Shown here: one piece after another, positions 29,201-35,828 of the stretch
How the letters are laid out: each line of letters begins with the position of its first letter
Position numbering within the stretch: the stretch's first letter is position 1
Origin: Gigantopelta aegis
Taxonomy: Eukaryota > Mollusca > Gastropoda > Neomphalida > Peltospiridae
DNA: 64,000 bases
Reading direction: 5' to 3'
Assembly (NCBI RefSeq): GCF_016097555.1
Contig: NC_054702.1
Coordinates: 91,601,798-91,665,797, forward strand
The notes under the pieces: model-generated
Told to the model about the DNA's origin: nothing
Seen by the model: the letters and a program-made list of their open reading frames with translations, nothing else
The model's database searches: none
Translations under genes and position numbers: made by a program

Positions 29201-30719
29201 CGGTTTGGATAATACGTCACAGCTGCCAATACAAGATAATACCTTTTTTGTTCATCAATTAACAACGGATTAGATGTCGCCGTTATATCCTTTTGATATC
29301 GGTCTGACACGGAATAATGCCCTGTATTTGGCATCACCGTTCCTGGCGACATAAATAGTAGGCCCTAAATATATAACCAACTACCAAATACACAGAACCA
29401 TCTATTACCGTGTGTCACACTGTCGTACCATCATTTAAATTTAATTATTTTGATAGTGTTTTTAGATACCAACCAAGAGTTTGCTCAATTATTTTTCCCG
29501 GGGGGGGGAGGGTAAAAACAAAAACGGGACAATGACGATGGATCACACTTGACAAAAGACAAAACGTACGACACGACAAAAAACTGAAAGTTACAACATG
29601 ATTTAAGTGTTTGTTTTATTTTACTGTTATACTCGTAAATGTGTAATGTTACAAAAATTATATAAAAATCCAGTTATAATTGATCAGGAATTTGGGCTAG
29701 TGCTTTATCTTGGTGGGCTAGTGGTTTTCACAAACCCACTAGCCCTGTGGCTAGTGACTTTTCAAAATATTTGTCATACTCTGCGAAATGACCATGGTAC
29801 GAAATGACCAAGGTACGAAATGACTTTTTGCTATAGTACGAAATGAACAAAGTACGAAATGACCAGGGTACGAAACTACCAAATTAGGTATGAAATGACC
29901 ATGGTACGAAGTGACTAGCAACCCTAACACCGGGTGCATTTCCTCTACCATGATTTGCTAAATTTTAATTTTGTCTTAAGTATTTAATCTACTAAAGTTA
30001 TTTTTCTGTAGCCAGGGCTGGGTTAATTACAGTGTCTTCCATCACTTGGAGACCTCATCGCTGGTTTAGTATATTATTATTATTTGTTAGGGGAGTGGTG
30101 CTGGGTTCCGGCTGGCGCGACGGTTGGGCAGATGGGGGTGGTGGTTAGGGGTGGGTGGGGGGAGAGGGATGCCACCAGAAATTAGGGGTTAGACGCTTAG
30201 GCGTAGGCATTTTGGATGTAGGGAGAGATAGGATTGTCCGGGGCCTTCCCCCGTCCCTTGCTCTCCCCCGCGGGGGGGTGCGGGCGGAAATCTTTCCGTT
30301 AAATTAGTCCCCCTATATATATTTTTAATTTTTGAGTAAAATTCAAAATTATCGCATTAAATTTTCTGTCCCTGAGTAGACCTCTGGCTATCCAGAACTC
30401 GACCCCGGGACAGACATGCTTGAAACCTTCGTGGTATGGAAGCATCATAGCATGTGAATAAATAAATGAATGAAAGCAACCCTAACCACTATTCCAAACA
30501 AGAAAATTTACCAAAAGCTGCTTCTTGTATTTCAACAGTTGATTTAATTGTGGACTGAGAATATCCGTCATGGTGGCGTTCTTCATTTTTGTCATGTTTG
30601 TTCTCTCTTCTTTCTTTTCGTTTACTGTGTCGTTCCTTTGATCGGGAACGGGAGCGATGTCGACGCCGTTTGTGTTTGTGTTCTCGGTCTTTATCCTTGT
30701 GTTTCTTAGAGGAACCCAT
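148..30719 (-). CDS. SART1: SART1 (Snu66-like U4/U6.U5 tri-snRNP protein), 17 exons, C-terminus off window
   Basis: Spliceosome factor of the U4/U6.U5 tri-snRNP, nuclear. Exons in transcript order: 30719-30512, 13861-13810, 13516-13461, 11916-11775, 9969-9864, 9347-9270, 8736-8640, 7822-7686, 6963-6894, 5562-5489, 5005-4946, 4576-4452, 3837-3638, 2142-2018, 1611-1441, 823-716, 229-148. All join in frame and give about 630 residues (human protein 800). The N-terminus starts MGSSKKHK and is Lys/Arg/Ser-rich. Residues 81-98 ([18 protein letters not shown]) match the Hub1-interaction (HIND)-type motif of this family. Family blocks follow: [49 protein letters not shown] and EEEPIV. The start is the only Met giving the family MGSSKKH. 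Intron 15 uses a GC donor. Exon limits come from splice sites plus remembered human sequence, not from transcripts. Confidence 0.95.
824..1440 (-). other. SART1: GC-AG intron of SART1 (intron 15)
   Basis: The donor reads ATG|GCAAGT at 1441/1440 and the acceptor is a standard TTTCAG next to 823. Only this junction keeps frame. It gives REEIM|DTELELL, matching the human EELMD stretch. The nearest GT, four bases downstream, would shift the next exon into an early stop. GCAAGT is the usual extended donor of the minor GC-AG class. Confidence 0.85.
1803..1912. repeat. Palindromic MITE in SART1 intron 14
   Basis: The two ends are inverted copies of GGCCCTGTTTTACAAAGTGA followed by a CTTAGTGCTAAGA core. 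The right end reads CATAAAATGGGGCC. The element is about 110 bp and non-coding. Confidence 0.65.
2143..3637. other. SART1 intron 13, no recognised element
   Basis: AT-rich intron with a (TA)n microsatellite near 2170-2200. Two stretches, around 2230-2310 and 3200-3280, share AGTAGGAAAA-like wording and may be degraded copies of one repeat. I see no gene. Confidence 0.6.
5645..5940 (-). mobile_element. tRNA-derived SINE, minus strand
   Basis: The tail, next to 5645 in this strand's view, is the AATGACACCACTAGAGCAC block ending in a run of T. The head near 5930 has degraded A and B boxes. It carries the same body (CACAACTGGTCAAAG and GTGCATGTAAAAGATC, here reversed) as the SINEs at 37144 and 49330. 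It lies in SART1 intron 9. Confidence 0.8.
6447..6570. repeat. Palindromic hairpin element in SART1 intron 9
   Basis: GGTTACTGTCTTAAGATATC near 6453 is repeated inverted near 6538-6557, along with a TTTATCCT/AGGATAAA pair nearer the centre. It is a non-autonomous foldback MITE of about 120 bp. Confidence 0.7.
7900..8210 (-). mobile_element. tRNA-derived SINE, minus strand, second subfamily
   Basis: The tail reads TTTATTTAACAACA near 7905. The body includes the ATATGGTTAAGGACCACACA block and AGCAGCAAGGGATCTTTTAT. The head near 8150-8210 includes a reversed B-box-like ATCGGTCCTAGATTG. It is the same subfamily as the copy at 21308-21632. It lies in SART1 intron 7. Confidence 0.85.
8868..8992. 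repeat. Palindromic MITE with ATATTTTCGAAGCTAT ends
   Basis: The left end GGCCATATTTTCGAAGCTAT and the right end ATAGCTTCGAAAATATGGGC are inverted copies. The inner AATCATAAAACCATCAT and ATGATGGTTTTACGATT also pair. It is about 125 bp, in SART1 intron 6. Confidence 0.8.
10591..11600. repeat. 112-bp tandem repeat interrupted by a 646-bp insert
   Basis: A 112-bp unit beginning AATATCCTAYTTATTACCCA starts at 10591, 11349, 11461 and, as a fragment, 11573. Between the first and second copies (10703-11348) lies unrelated sequence. That insert includes the palindrome at 11190-11345, so one copy was probably split by an insertion. The array lies in SART1 intron 4. Confidence 0.8.
11190..11345. repeat. 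Palindromic MITE inside the 112-bp array
   Basis: GAATTATCTGTCCCTCGTGA near 11229 pairs inverted with CTCGGGACAGATAATTCATA near 11299. The flanking CTACGAGGAGTTACG and ATTCCTCGTAGC pair too. Elements with a similar layout lie at 45395-45550 and 6447-6570. Confidence 0.7.
12957..13064. repeat. Short hairpin element in SART1 intron 3
   Basis: AGAATGGACTCGGAAGTGTAG at its left end pairs inverted with CTACACCTCCTCGTCCATTCT at its right end, with a spacer of about 60 bp. It is non-coding. Confidence 0.6.
14140..15960. mobile_element. CTAGCCC-rich element split by the LINE
   Basis: Sequence on both sides of the LINE (14150-14218 and 15873-15960) rejoins into one stretch. That stretch matches, in reverse orientation, 29640-29765: a CTAGCCACAGGGCTAGTG hairpin, then CCACTAGCCCACCA, then AATTTCTCATCAATTA. 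The family is rich in short CTAGCC palindromes. It is non-coding where seen. Confidence 0.6.
14219..15872 (-). mobile_element. 5'-truncated CR1/L2/Jockey-type LINE with extra 3' segment, 13-bp TSD
   Basis: The inserted block is bounded by AAACCACTAGCCC at 14206-14218 and 15873-15885. The reverse-transcriptase part lies at about 15870-14818 on the minus strand. It shows a [19 protein letters not shown] block, the FADD active-site motif, an [16 protein letters not shown] block and a C-terminal [12 protein letters not shown] block. It is broken by frameshifts and stops. The 3' end is a (TTA)n tail at 14528-14550. A further ~308 bp (14219-14527) lies inside the same target duplication and looks like the 3' end of another LINE. 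This is either a 3' transduction or a nested copy. Confidence 0.8.
16187..16400 (+). repeat. Partial hAT-like MITE (CAGGGCTTCTAGA family)
   Basis: It starts CAGGGCTTCTAGAA and follows the copy at 50820-51139 for about 200 bp (CCACTAGCC, then ATAGTAGTAATTATCAGAT, then GAGCTTAAAAA). It then ends in a poly-G run and loses similarity. The right terminus is missing. Confidence 0.65.
17316..18911 (+). repeat. ~140-bp tandem repeat, three copies, split by a LINE
   Basis: Copies begin GTGACCTAGTAAT at 17316, 17456 and about 18808. Each continues through ACACCACCATCYCAAGTTGT, GTGAGGTTTGATGGTCCTGT and AAGATATGGTCTGGACAAGG. The second copy is split by the LINE at 17530-18740. Confidence 0.85.
17530..18740 (+). 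mobile_element. 5'-truncated CR1/L2/Jockey-type LINE
   Basis: It encodes the C-terminal half of a reverse transcriptase from about 17550 to 18404. Visible are [30 protein letters not shown], the YADD catalytic motif, [13 protein letters not shown] and [10 protein letters not shown] stop interrupts the frame at 18402-18404; the family C-terminus ([18 protein letters not shown]) continues to about 18570. The 3' end is ACTAAATAAAGAATT plus (TTA)n. TATGCA duplicates the target at 17524-17529 and 18741-18746. The neighbouring repeat copy at 17316-17455 shows the uninterrupted site. The Met at 17505 belongs to the target repeat, not to the element. No endonuclease domain is present. Confidence 0.9.
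20349..20716 (+). pseudogene. Crypton-like / KIAA1958-type (DUF3504) N-terminal fragment
   Basis: Translation at 20592-20715 gives [16 protein letters not shown] followed by a [15 protein letters not shown] block. This is the conserved entry into the Crypton-derived tyrosine-recombinase-like domain of KIAA1958, QRICH1 and ZMYM proteins. Upstream, from the ATG at 20349, is an acidic stretch ([20 protein letters not shown]) broken by stops. No recombinase core with its R/H/Y residues follows. It is best read as a dead fragment of a Crypton-related gene. The family call rests on the short PAAELDxLLARFYL block. Confidence 0.5.
21308..21632 (+). mobile_element. tRNA-derived SINE, nearly full length
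   Basis: Box A-like TAGCTCAGTGGTACAGCGCT lies near 21317 and box B-like GATCTAGGATCAATTCC near 21353. The body has CACAACTGGTGTAACAAAGG, TGCATATAAAAGATCCCTTG and GTCCTTAACCATATGTCCGA. The tail reads GTCGTTAAATAAA then A-rich. It is the best-preserved head in the window. Confidence 0.9.
21820..22005 (+). repeat. Interspersed repeat 3' end with (GACCT)n tail
   Basis: AACAGCTTGTTCTGAATGTG followed by CACGTT, then CTGACCTGACCTGACCTG at the end, also occurs at about 1320-1378. The shared part is about 80 bp there and longer here. It looks like the 3' end of a retroposon, but I cannot name the family. Confidence 0.55.
22520..22990 (+). pseudogene. hAT-type (ZNF862/KIAA1586-like) zinc-finger N-terminal fragment, frameshifted
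   Basis: Two overlapping frames (22520-22774 and 22771 onward) together show a Lys/Ser-rich leader, then [11 protein letters not shown], then [14 protein letters not shown], then [22 protein letters not shown]-x6-H lead, a CxxC pair and a GSTNLR block match the TTF/BED-like finger region in front of hAT transposases such as ZNF862. The frames meet at a frameshift near 22770. No transposase core was found downstream. It is a transposon relic or a broken gene. Confidence 0.5.
23640..23880. repeat. Degenerate short tandem repeat (ACGTCCCTGTGTCAT / TGTCCCCGTGTACGAAGG)
   Basis: The words ATAACGTCCCTG, TCATATTGTCCCCGT and ACGAAGGACCATAA recur three to four times with substitutions. The style resembles the arrays at 27140-27980. 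Confidence 0.6.
23960..25445 (+). mobile_element. MULE A: FLYWCH-MULE transposase gene, decayed
   Basis: Mutator-like DNA transposon coding region. The FLYWCH-type finger is at 23970-24160 ([13 protein letters not shown] then [12 protein letters not shown]). The catalytic-domain entry is at about 24470-24590 ([14 protein letters not shown], carrying the first acidic residue, then [13 protein letters not shown]). The second acidic block ([16 protein letters not shown]) is at 24670-24720. The C-terminal part ([20 protein letters not shown] then [11 protein letters not shown]) runs to a stop near 25445. Several stops and frameshifts break it, and a 224-bp MITE sits in it at 24763-24986. It has no intron where MULE B has one. 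A 42-bp direct duplication follows at about 25497-25580. Confidence 0.8.
24763..24986 (-). mobile_element. hAT-like MITE inserted in MULE A
   Basis: The ends are CAGGGCTTCTAGA and TCTAGAAGCCTTG. TTGTC flanks both sides (24758-24762 and 24987-24991). The body carries several CTAGCC motifs. It is in reverse orientation relative to the 320-bp copy at 50820-51139. CAGGG termini suggest hAT, but the repeated flank is 5 bp rather than the usual 8. Confidence 0.8.
25712..26833 (+). mobile_element. MULE B: MULE transposase-derived gene with an intron and an internal deletion
   Basis: Exon 1, about 25712-25958, follows a TTTTCAG acceptor and encodes an acidic helical stretch ([19 protein letters not shown]) then [18 protein letters not shown]. 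The intron is 25959-26154 (GTAATT...TTCAG). Exon 2 begins at 26155 ([13 protein letters not shown]). It shows [13 protein letters not shown] (second acidic residue), [17 protein letters not shown] and [18 protein letters not shown] frameshift near 26630 precedes the C-terminal [13 protein letters not shown] part, which ends at 26833. Relative to MULE A, the roughly 70 residues carrying DGTFK are missing, so the catalytic triad is incomplete. It is either a decayed or a repurposed copy. Confidence 0.75.
27140..27780. repeat. Patchwork of short tandem arrays
   Basis: At least three unrelated short arrays lie side by side: CATACGAGTT-type words at about 27350-27425, a 20-bp CAGGGACATTTTTGTAGGAA unit (about three copies) at 27544-27600, and GGCGAACTGACTGG-type words at about 27645-27735. 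A poly-G run precedes them at about 27021-27042. Confidence 0.7.
27784..29915. mobile_element. Foldback-like element with arms made of short GGTACGAAATGAC repeats
   Basis: The left arm (27784-27980) is about ten copies of TCATTTCGTACC. The right arm carries the reverse complement, GGTACGAAATGAC, at 28490-28577 and again at 29795-29915. The outermost words GTCACTTCGTAC (27784-27795) and GTACGAAGTGAC (29904-29915) are perfect inverted copies. The centre (27980-28490) is AT-rich and non-coding. The right arm is split by the CTAGCCC element at 28579-29785. The open frame through the left arm (repeating [13 protein letters not shown]) is a by-product of the repeat. Confidence 0.7.
28579..29785. 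mobile_element. CTAGCCC-rich element inserted in the foldback arm
   Basis: Its ends carry CTAGCCCGACGCCCATGGCT (near 28601) and, inverted, CCACTAGCCCTGTGGCTAGT (near 29737). Its right-hand 120 bp match in reverse the element at 14150-15960. The interior shows a (CTTT)n stretch near 28725 and no convincing frame. Confidence 0.6.
30050..30470. repeat. GC-rich interspersed repeat next to SART1 exon 1
   Basis: An unusually GC-rich stretch (G-runs at 30095-30180 and 30270-30290). It ends in GACAGACATGCTTGAAACCT then AATAAATAAATGAATG, resembling the 3' end of the SINE at 48250-48515. It ends about 40 bp inside SART1 intron 1. It is probably a retroposon, otherwise unidentified. Confidence 0.45.
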
Positions 30720-30905
30720 TTCTCTACAAGAGCAAACAATAAAACGATATAATAATTTGTATTCTGTATTGCAATTACCAAAGCTTACTCCATAAAATTA
30801 AAATATATGTATGCTAACAAAAACAAATGCACGTTCCTAAAACGAACCGGAAATGTCAACTTTACCGGAAATGGTTAATTCGATCGATGATTGGTCCAAA
30901 AAATA
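30720..30905 (-). promoter_or_regulatory. Probable SART1 promoter and 5' UTR with two ETS sites and a CCAAT box
   Basis: Upstream of the SART1 start lie two copies of ACCGGAAAT (cores 30847-30852 and 30865-30870) and an ATTGG, i.e. CCAAT on the gene strand, at 30890-30894. No TATA box is evident. Paired ETS sites close to a CCAAT box are typical of housekeeping promoters. The transcription start is not known. Confidence 0.6.
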
Positions 30906-31549
30906 ATTGTCCCGTCTGAAAAGCTTTGGATTCAGCAAATGTTCAACCCTAGCCATTTCGGCCCAGTTTTAGTCTTCAAATTATAATTATTATAGCCATC
31001 GTGTTTGACATAAAATTACAGTTTTTAAATAAAGATTGACAGTATTATATAGTTATTATAATGTGTGTTATTCTAATAAAATTAACATGTCATAACTTTA
31101 TTTTCTCAATATCACGTTTATTTTGTCCATACTTTTCTGCACAACATGATATATATGTGGCCGAGTGCATCAAGCACCCTCACGCAAAAACTACACAAGT
31201 TCGATCTCGATTATATTGTTTTATACATGATGATAACATATAGAAAGTGTAGATATGGAGAGTTGATCTCAAACGTCTTTCCCTCTTGCCAGATATTTTT
31301 TCTCCCCTCTCTCTGTGAACTATCTTTCACCCCAATCATACTGATAGCATCACACACACCTGACCAATACTGGCAGACCATTATTGTCATGGGTTCCTTA
31401 AGATAGCTCCAGTGACAGTGTTTACCATATATTAATGTCCCAAGTGTTTTGGAGGAATTTCCTTAGTACCTTAAGTCTAAATAAAGAAAATTAAACCTCG
31501 GACGCCTTAGTGGTGTTTATGCATGTTTACTGTTTAGTATAATAAAATA

Positions 31550-32290
31550 TTATGCTGGGTGCTTTAGTTGAACCCCTCACATATAAATTTACAGAAGTGC
31601 ATACCAGTTGTTTTCCCATGTTTTTATTGAACGAGTCTGTAGTGCACACGAATATTATTATATCATGTATTTATTACATATCATCTTTGTATGTTATAAT
31701 TGTGTGAAAATGGCAGACTGCTTAGCGTCTTGGCTAGGGACATGACGTCATTTGAATGAACACGTAACTAAGTCGCGCGCGCTTACTAGTACGCATGCGA
31801 GATATTTTATTGCACATGTATACATATGTTTAGTTTTTTATAACTTTTTTTATATATATATATATATAACACTGTCAGAATGTCTTTATTACTACAATAA
31901 GATTAAATGGTTATGTATTAAAAACATGGGAAAAACAACTTTTAATTTGTATTATTGCACTGGTAGAGCTAATTTTAATCAGATTGACGAGTCTATATTT
32001 GGCACTATAAATGAGTGCATGAATAACACGGGAAAACAACTGGTATGTGGTTCTGTATTTATTACATACCGCCTTTGTATACTATAACTAACAAAAGTTT
32101 AATTAACACAACTTACTTCGTTTGGAAAATTAGTTGAATTTTGTAGAATTGGCTGAGCATGCTGGCTAGGGACATGACGTTATTCGAATGATTATATACG
32201 TTCAATAAAATATTTGTTTTAGGTTTCTGGTCAGAATGGTTCTTATTACTGTAGGAAGATTAAACATGTATGTAATAAAAAAAATTGTTT
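31550..32290. repeat. Diverged duplicated block between SART1 and the ASB3-like gene
   Basis: GTATTTATTACATA (31664 and 32056), GGCTAGGGACATGACGT (31733 and 32161) and a GTCAGAATG...TTATTAC block (about 31875 and 32232) recur in the same order about 360-430 bp apart. Parts near 31592 and 32030 (CCAGTTGTTTTCCC) are inverted. It may be two copies of a palindromic element. No coding signal. Confidence 0.5.
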
Positions 32291-32635
32291 TTTAAATATA
32301 CCATACATGCTTATTATTTTTATATTTTCTTTTAGTGAATTACTTATATATTATAACTTTATCTAGGGTTTCTAGAATTTTCTAAAAAGCCACTAGCTGT
32401 GGGATCAGTGATTTTAAAAATCTTCTGTATGTAATTTGTTAACATATTTTTTGAAACTAGAATTCACCGTGAATTGACAACTCGACAAAGAAATTCAACA
32501 ACAACGAAAAAATAATAATAATTTTAAAAAATTTAAAAATTATGACGTCAGTAGTCATAAAACATATGACCTCATTTGCACATACCCGGCGTATAAATTT
32601 AGAAATTGTCTAGCCTTAGAGTCAGACAAATAGTT

Positions 32636-32738
32636 TCTGGCACGAGTTCTTTTGTAGATTTTTATTTTTATTTTTATTTATTTTTTTGACACTTGTGCCA
32701 AAAAAACCATCTACAAAAGGACTCATGCCAAATACTAT
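32636..32738. repeat. Hairpin MITE
   Basis: TGGCACGAGTTCTTTTGTAG and CTACAAAAGGACTCATGCCA are inverted copies separated by a T/A-rich spacer. A fragment of the CAGGGCTTCTAGA MITE family lies nearby at about 32366-32430. Confidence 0.75.
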
Positions 32739-33599
32739 AATACTATTAATATTAATACTCAGCTACATTGGTTTAACTAAGTAGAAGTATAAATAATGTT
32801 GACAAAAGTTTTGATAAATACACATAAACATGCGCGCGCACGGACACAAACCAACTCATAGCGGTGAGAAATATAATTAGGGACGGGAATGATTGAGGCA
32901 AACCAAGTTTGGGTCCAAACTGCCTACATTTGATCATGTTCGATAACTCCAGAAAAGAAAAGCTGCGAAGATGTAACAATGGAAGAAAGCTGAAGTGCAA
33001 ACAATTATTTTGTGATATTGCATTATGTGTTTGGCATATGCATGTTTTCTGGCATTATTTTAACTTTTGAAATATCCATGGTGTTATAGTTATTTTTGTT
33101 GCATTTGATATAATATATTTAACTTTGTTTTCTACTTTGGAATCAACTACGCAAGAACTCTCAAAGAATCGAAAGTCGTGTGTGTGTATTTAAATATTTT
33201 TTCTCACTTGCAAATATTTTTTCTTCAAATCAATCATACATTACAATGCTCATGTGCAGATGCAATTTCTGGTTAGTAGGCAGTTTCACGGTTATTCGAG
33301 GATACCTGGTCAGGTCCAGGGTAATACTCAGGGAGTTGATTGGGCATGGAAGCCCTCCAATCCCATCCCTCACCAAAAACTGATTAAATTTACCATTTAT
33401 TAGATACATTTTAAGGCTTCTGCTAGCAAAGGGTTTCACAAATGACATAAGTGCAGGACACACATTAAATCAATACTTTTCTAAATGTGCAGGGTGAGTT
33501 GCTTCCCTCTATTTAGCAAATTTAAAATTAAAAATGTGGGAGAAAGTTTTGAAGGTTGTTATTTATAAATTTATTTTGTTAATAATGACACAAGTACTT

Positions 33600-33805
33600 C
33601 AATCATGATTTGGACAAACACAATCAATAAATCATGATTACATACTAAAACAGGTAGGAAAAAAACTTGGGCCAAAGAAAGATCAAAATCAGAAAAATAT
33701 AAAATACTCCAATCATGATTTGGACAAACACAATCAATAAATCATGATTACATACTAAAACAGGTAGGAAAAAAACCCAGGCCAAAGAAACATCAAAATC
33801 GGAAT
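33600..33805 (+). repeat. 110-bp tandem duplication
   Basis: Two near-identical copies begin CAATCATGATTTGGAC at 33600 and 33710, differing at only a few positions. It is probably a recent local duplication. The surrounding 32740-35815 is otherwise AT-rich and I recognise no gene; an untranslated first exon of the ASB3-like gene could lie here. Confidence 0.85.
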
Positions 33806-34376
33806 TTTTTAAAATTTTAACAAAGATATAGATGTTACCTTTTGAACTGTACGTTGTAACATATTTTTATTGTCACCTGTTCAATAGATTACATTTTTGC
33901 AAAATTTTATATGTAAAATGTTCAAACATGAATATATTAATGAAGGGCTGGTTAATAATCCTTTTTTTTTTTTTAACATATTTAAGATTCAAACTTTAGG
34001 ATAACCCTGTTCAAAGTAATACACATTTTTTATTTCATACTGGCTAGTCTGAGGTGTATAAACTACATGTTCTGTTGCCAGATTGGAGTTTCCTTGTGTC
34101 ATATTGCAGATGCGGGCAGGAAATTATGCAGATGGGGGTCTAGATTGTGGCAAATGAAGTTTCTAGGGGGTTTGAGTTGACTGCCAAAACATCCACCCTT
34201 AAACGCACCTGTATTGGACTGGGAAAATATTGGGTTGTATTGGGTAAATTGTTGCCCTGTTGTTTATAGGTGAAAATTCATGTCAGTTACTTTTAAAAGA
34301 AAACAAATATTTACAATTATTTTTAAACTGGGTTATTTAAAAAAACTTTTTTAGTAGAATTGTAGGTTTTATTAAG

Positions 34377-34546
34377 CAGAGGTGGGAATTCTCCTCGGAT
34401 CAGCAGTTTTCCTCTCATGGAACATTGCGTTTCCTCGCATTTTAATCATCCTTTCCTCCAAAATGTGTCAGATGACACAGATTTCAAGAATTTCCGGGAC
34501 CCCTGTAGATTTCCTCTTTTTTACCATTCACCAATTCCCACCCCTG
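34377..34546. mobile_element. hAT-like MITE, 170 bp
   Basis: The ends CAGAGGTGGGAATT and AATTCCCACCCCTG form an inverted repeat. ATTAAG occurs immediately outside both ends (34371-34376 and 34547-34552) as a probable target duplication. Confidence 0.8.
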
Positions 34547-35828
34547 ATTAAGGGCTGGGCATTCTGGCACTATACATCTCTGATGATAATTGTTTGGACC
34601 ATTTAAGCATATACATTTGTAATTCAAATTTGCTTTTATTCATAAAAATTATATGCTAATTCATGTTAAACACTACCAATGTCCCACAGCTTTTGGCACA
34701 ATTTAAGTTTACATGCAAGAACACTATGCATCTTGCCACTAGACCACAGATTTGCATTGAGCGAACATGCAATCCCTACATAATAAAAAAACAAAAACTT
34801 GATTACTAAGTTGGAATGTCACTTTGCACGTCCCTATAAGAATAATAAACTAGCATATGACACTTGTTTTCAGAATGCTGGAAAACTTTCAATATATTTT
34901 ATTAAATATTTTAGTATTTTGATTTTTTTTTTGAGAATTACCAATGCACATTAACTGTATTATTTGAAAAGTAAAGTTTCTTTTTTTTTAATTGTACTAT
35001 TTATGACTTTTATTGACTCAAGCCTGGATCAGAGTTGTGACTTAACCTTTTGTGAAGTAAAATGCTTAAAAAGAAAAAGTATTGCTAGAATACTGCTGGA
35101 GGAGACTTTCACAGAGATGAATAATCCTAATGTGTTGTTTGGAATTTTATGAATGTGTCGGGTCTTCAGTAGGCTTGAGTTTTATATGAACTCTGATACT
35201 GATAAATAAATGGTGATCGAACACTGTTTTATAGTTGAATGTCACCGACTCTTTTGCAAAATGTACAAGAACATTTTAGCTACTCTTTAACCTTTCAAAA
35301 CTCTGCAGTTTTAGAGTTAGGATTCTACTCTTGAAATACTTGAGTGGACATATTTTTACCCACTGGAAAAATCCCCTTTACTGTAGGTTATACAATATTT
35401 ATTGTGTACAAAGGCAGAAGAGTGATGCTGCAATGTTCTGTCATCAACCGTAATGGTGCATACATGTATAATACAGTACGATGTCAATTTTTATTAAAAT
35501 TTGTTTTAAACATTGCACAGTCTTTAAAGTTTTAAAATATTTTGTGAGATTGTTTTGTTGTTTTAAAAAATATTGTTAATGACAAGGCAATTTCATATGA
35601 AAATGGTAAATAATATTTTACAGTTTGTCCCCACTGCACACTTCCTACCATTAGGTCAACATTACTTTTGGACAAACACCTTTTTGTGGAACAAACATGT
35701 ACTGGTAGAGGCTGAGGGTATCCATATTCAAGCTAAATAATAATAATAATAATAATAAATATTGACAAAATTGATGTATTTACTTATAGTAATACAGCCA
35801 TCTTATTATTTTTCTAGATAAAAGAATG

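Larger units (their letters stand above)
13862..30511 (-). other. SART1: SART1 intron 1, transposon-rich
   Basis: This 16.6-kb intron separates the basic N-terminal exon from the rest of the gene. It holds LINEs, MULE genes, Crypton-like and hAT-like fragments, SINEs, a foldback element and several short tandem arrays, each listed separately. The remaining stretches (about 15890-16180, 16400-17315 and 18912-20340) are AT-rich with mononucleotide runs, and I see no coding signal in them. The other SART1 introns are 0.1-1.9 kb and mostly plain AT-rich sequence. Confidence 0.85.
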
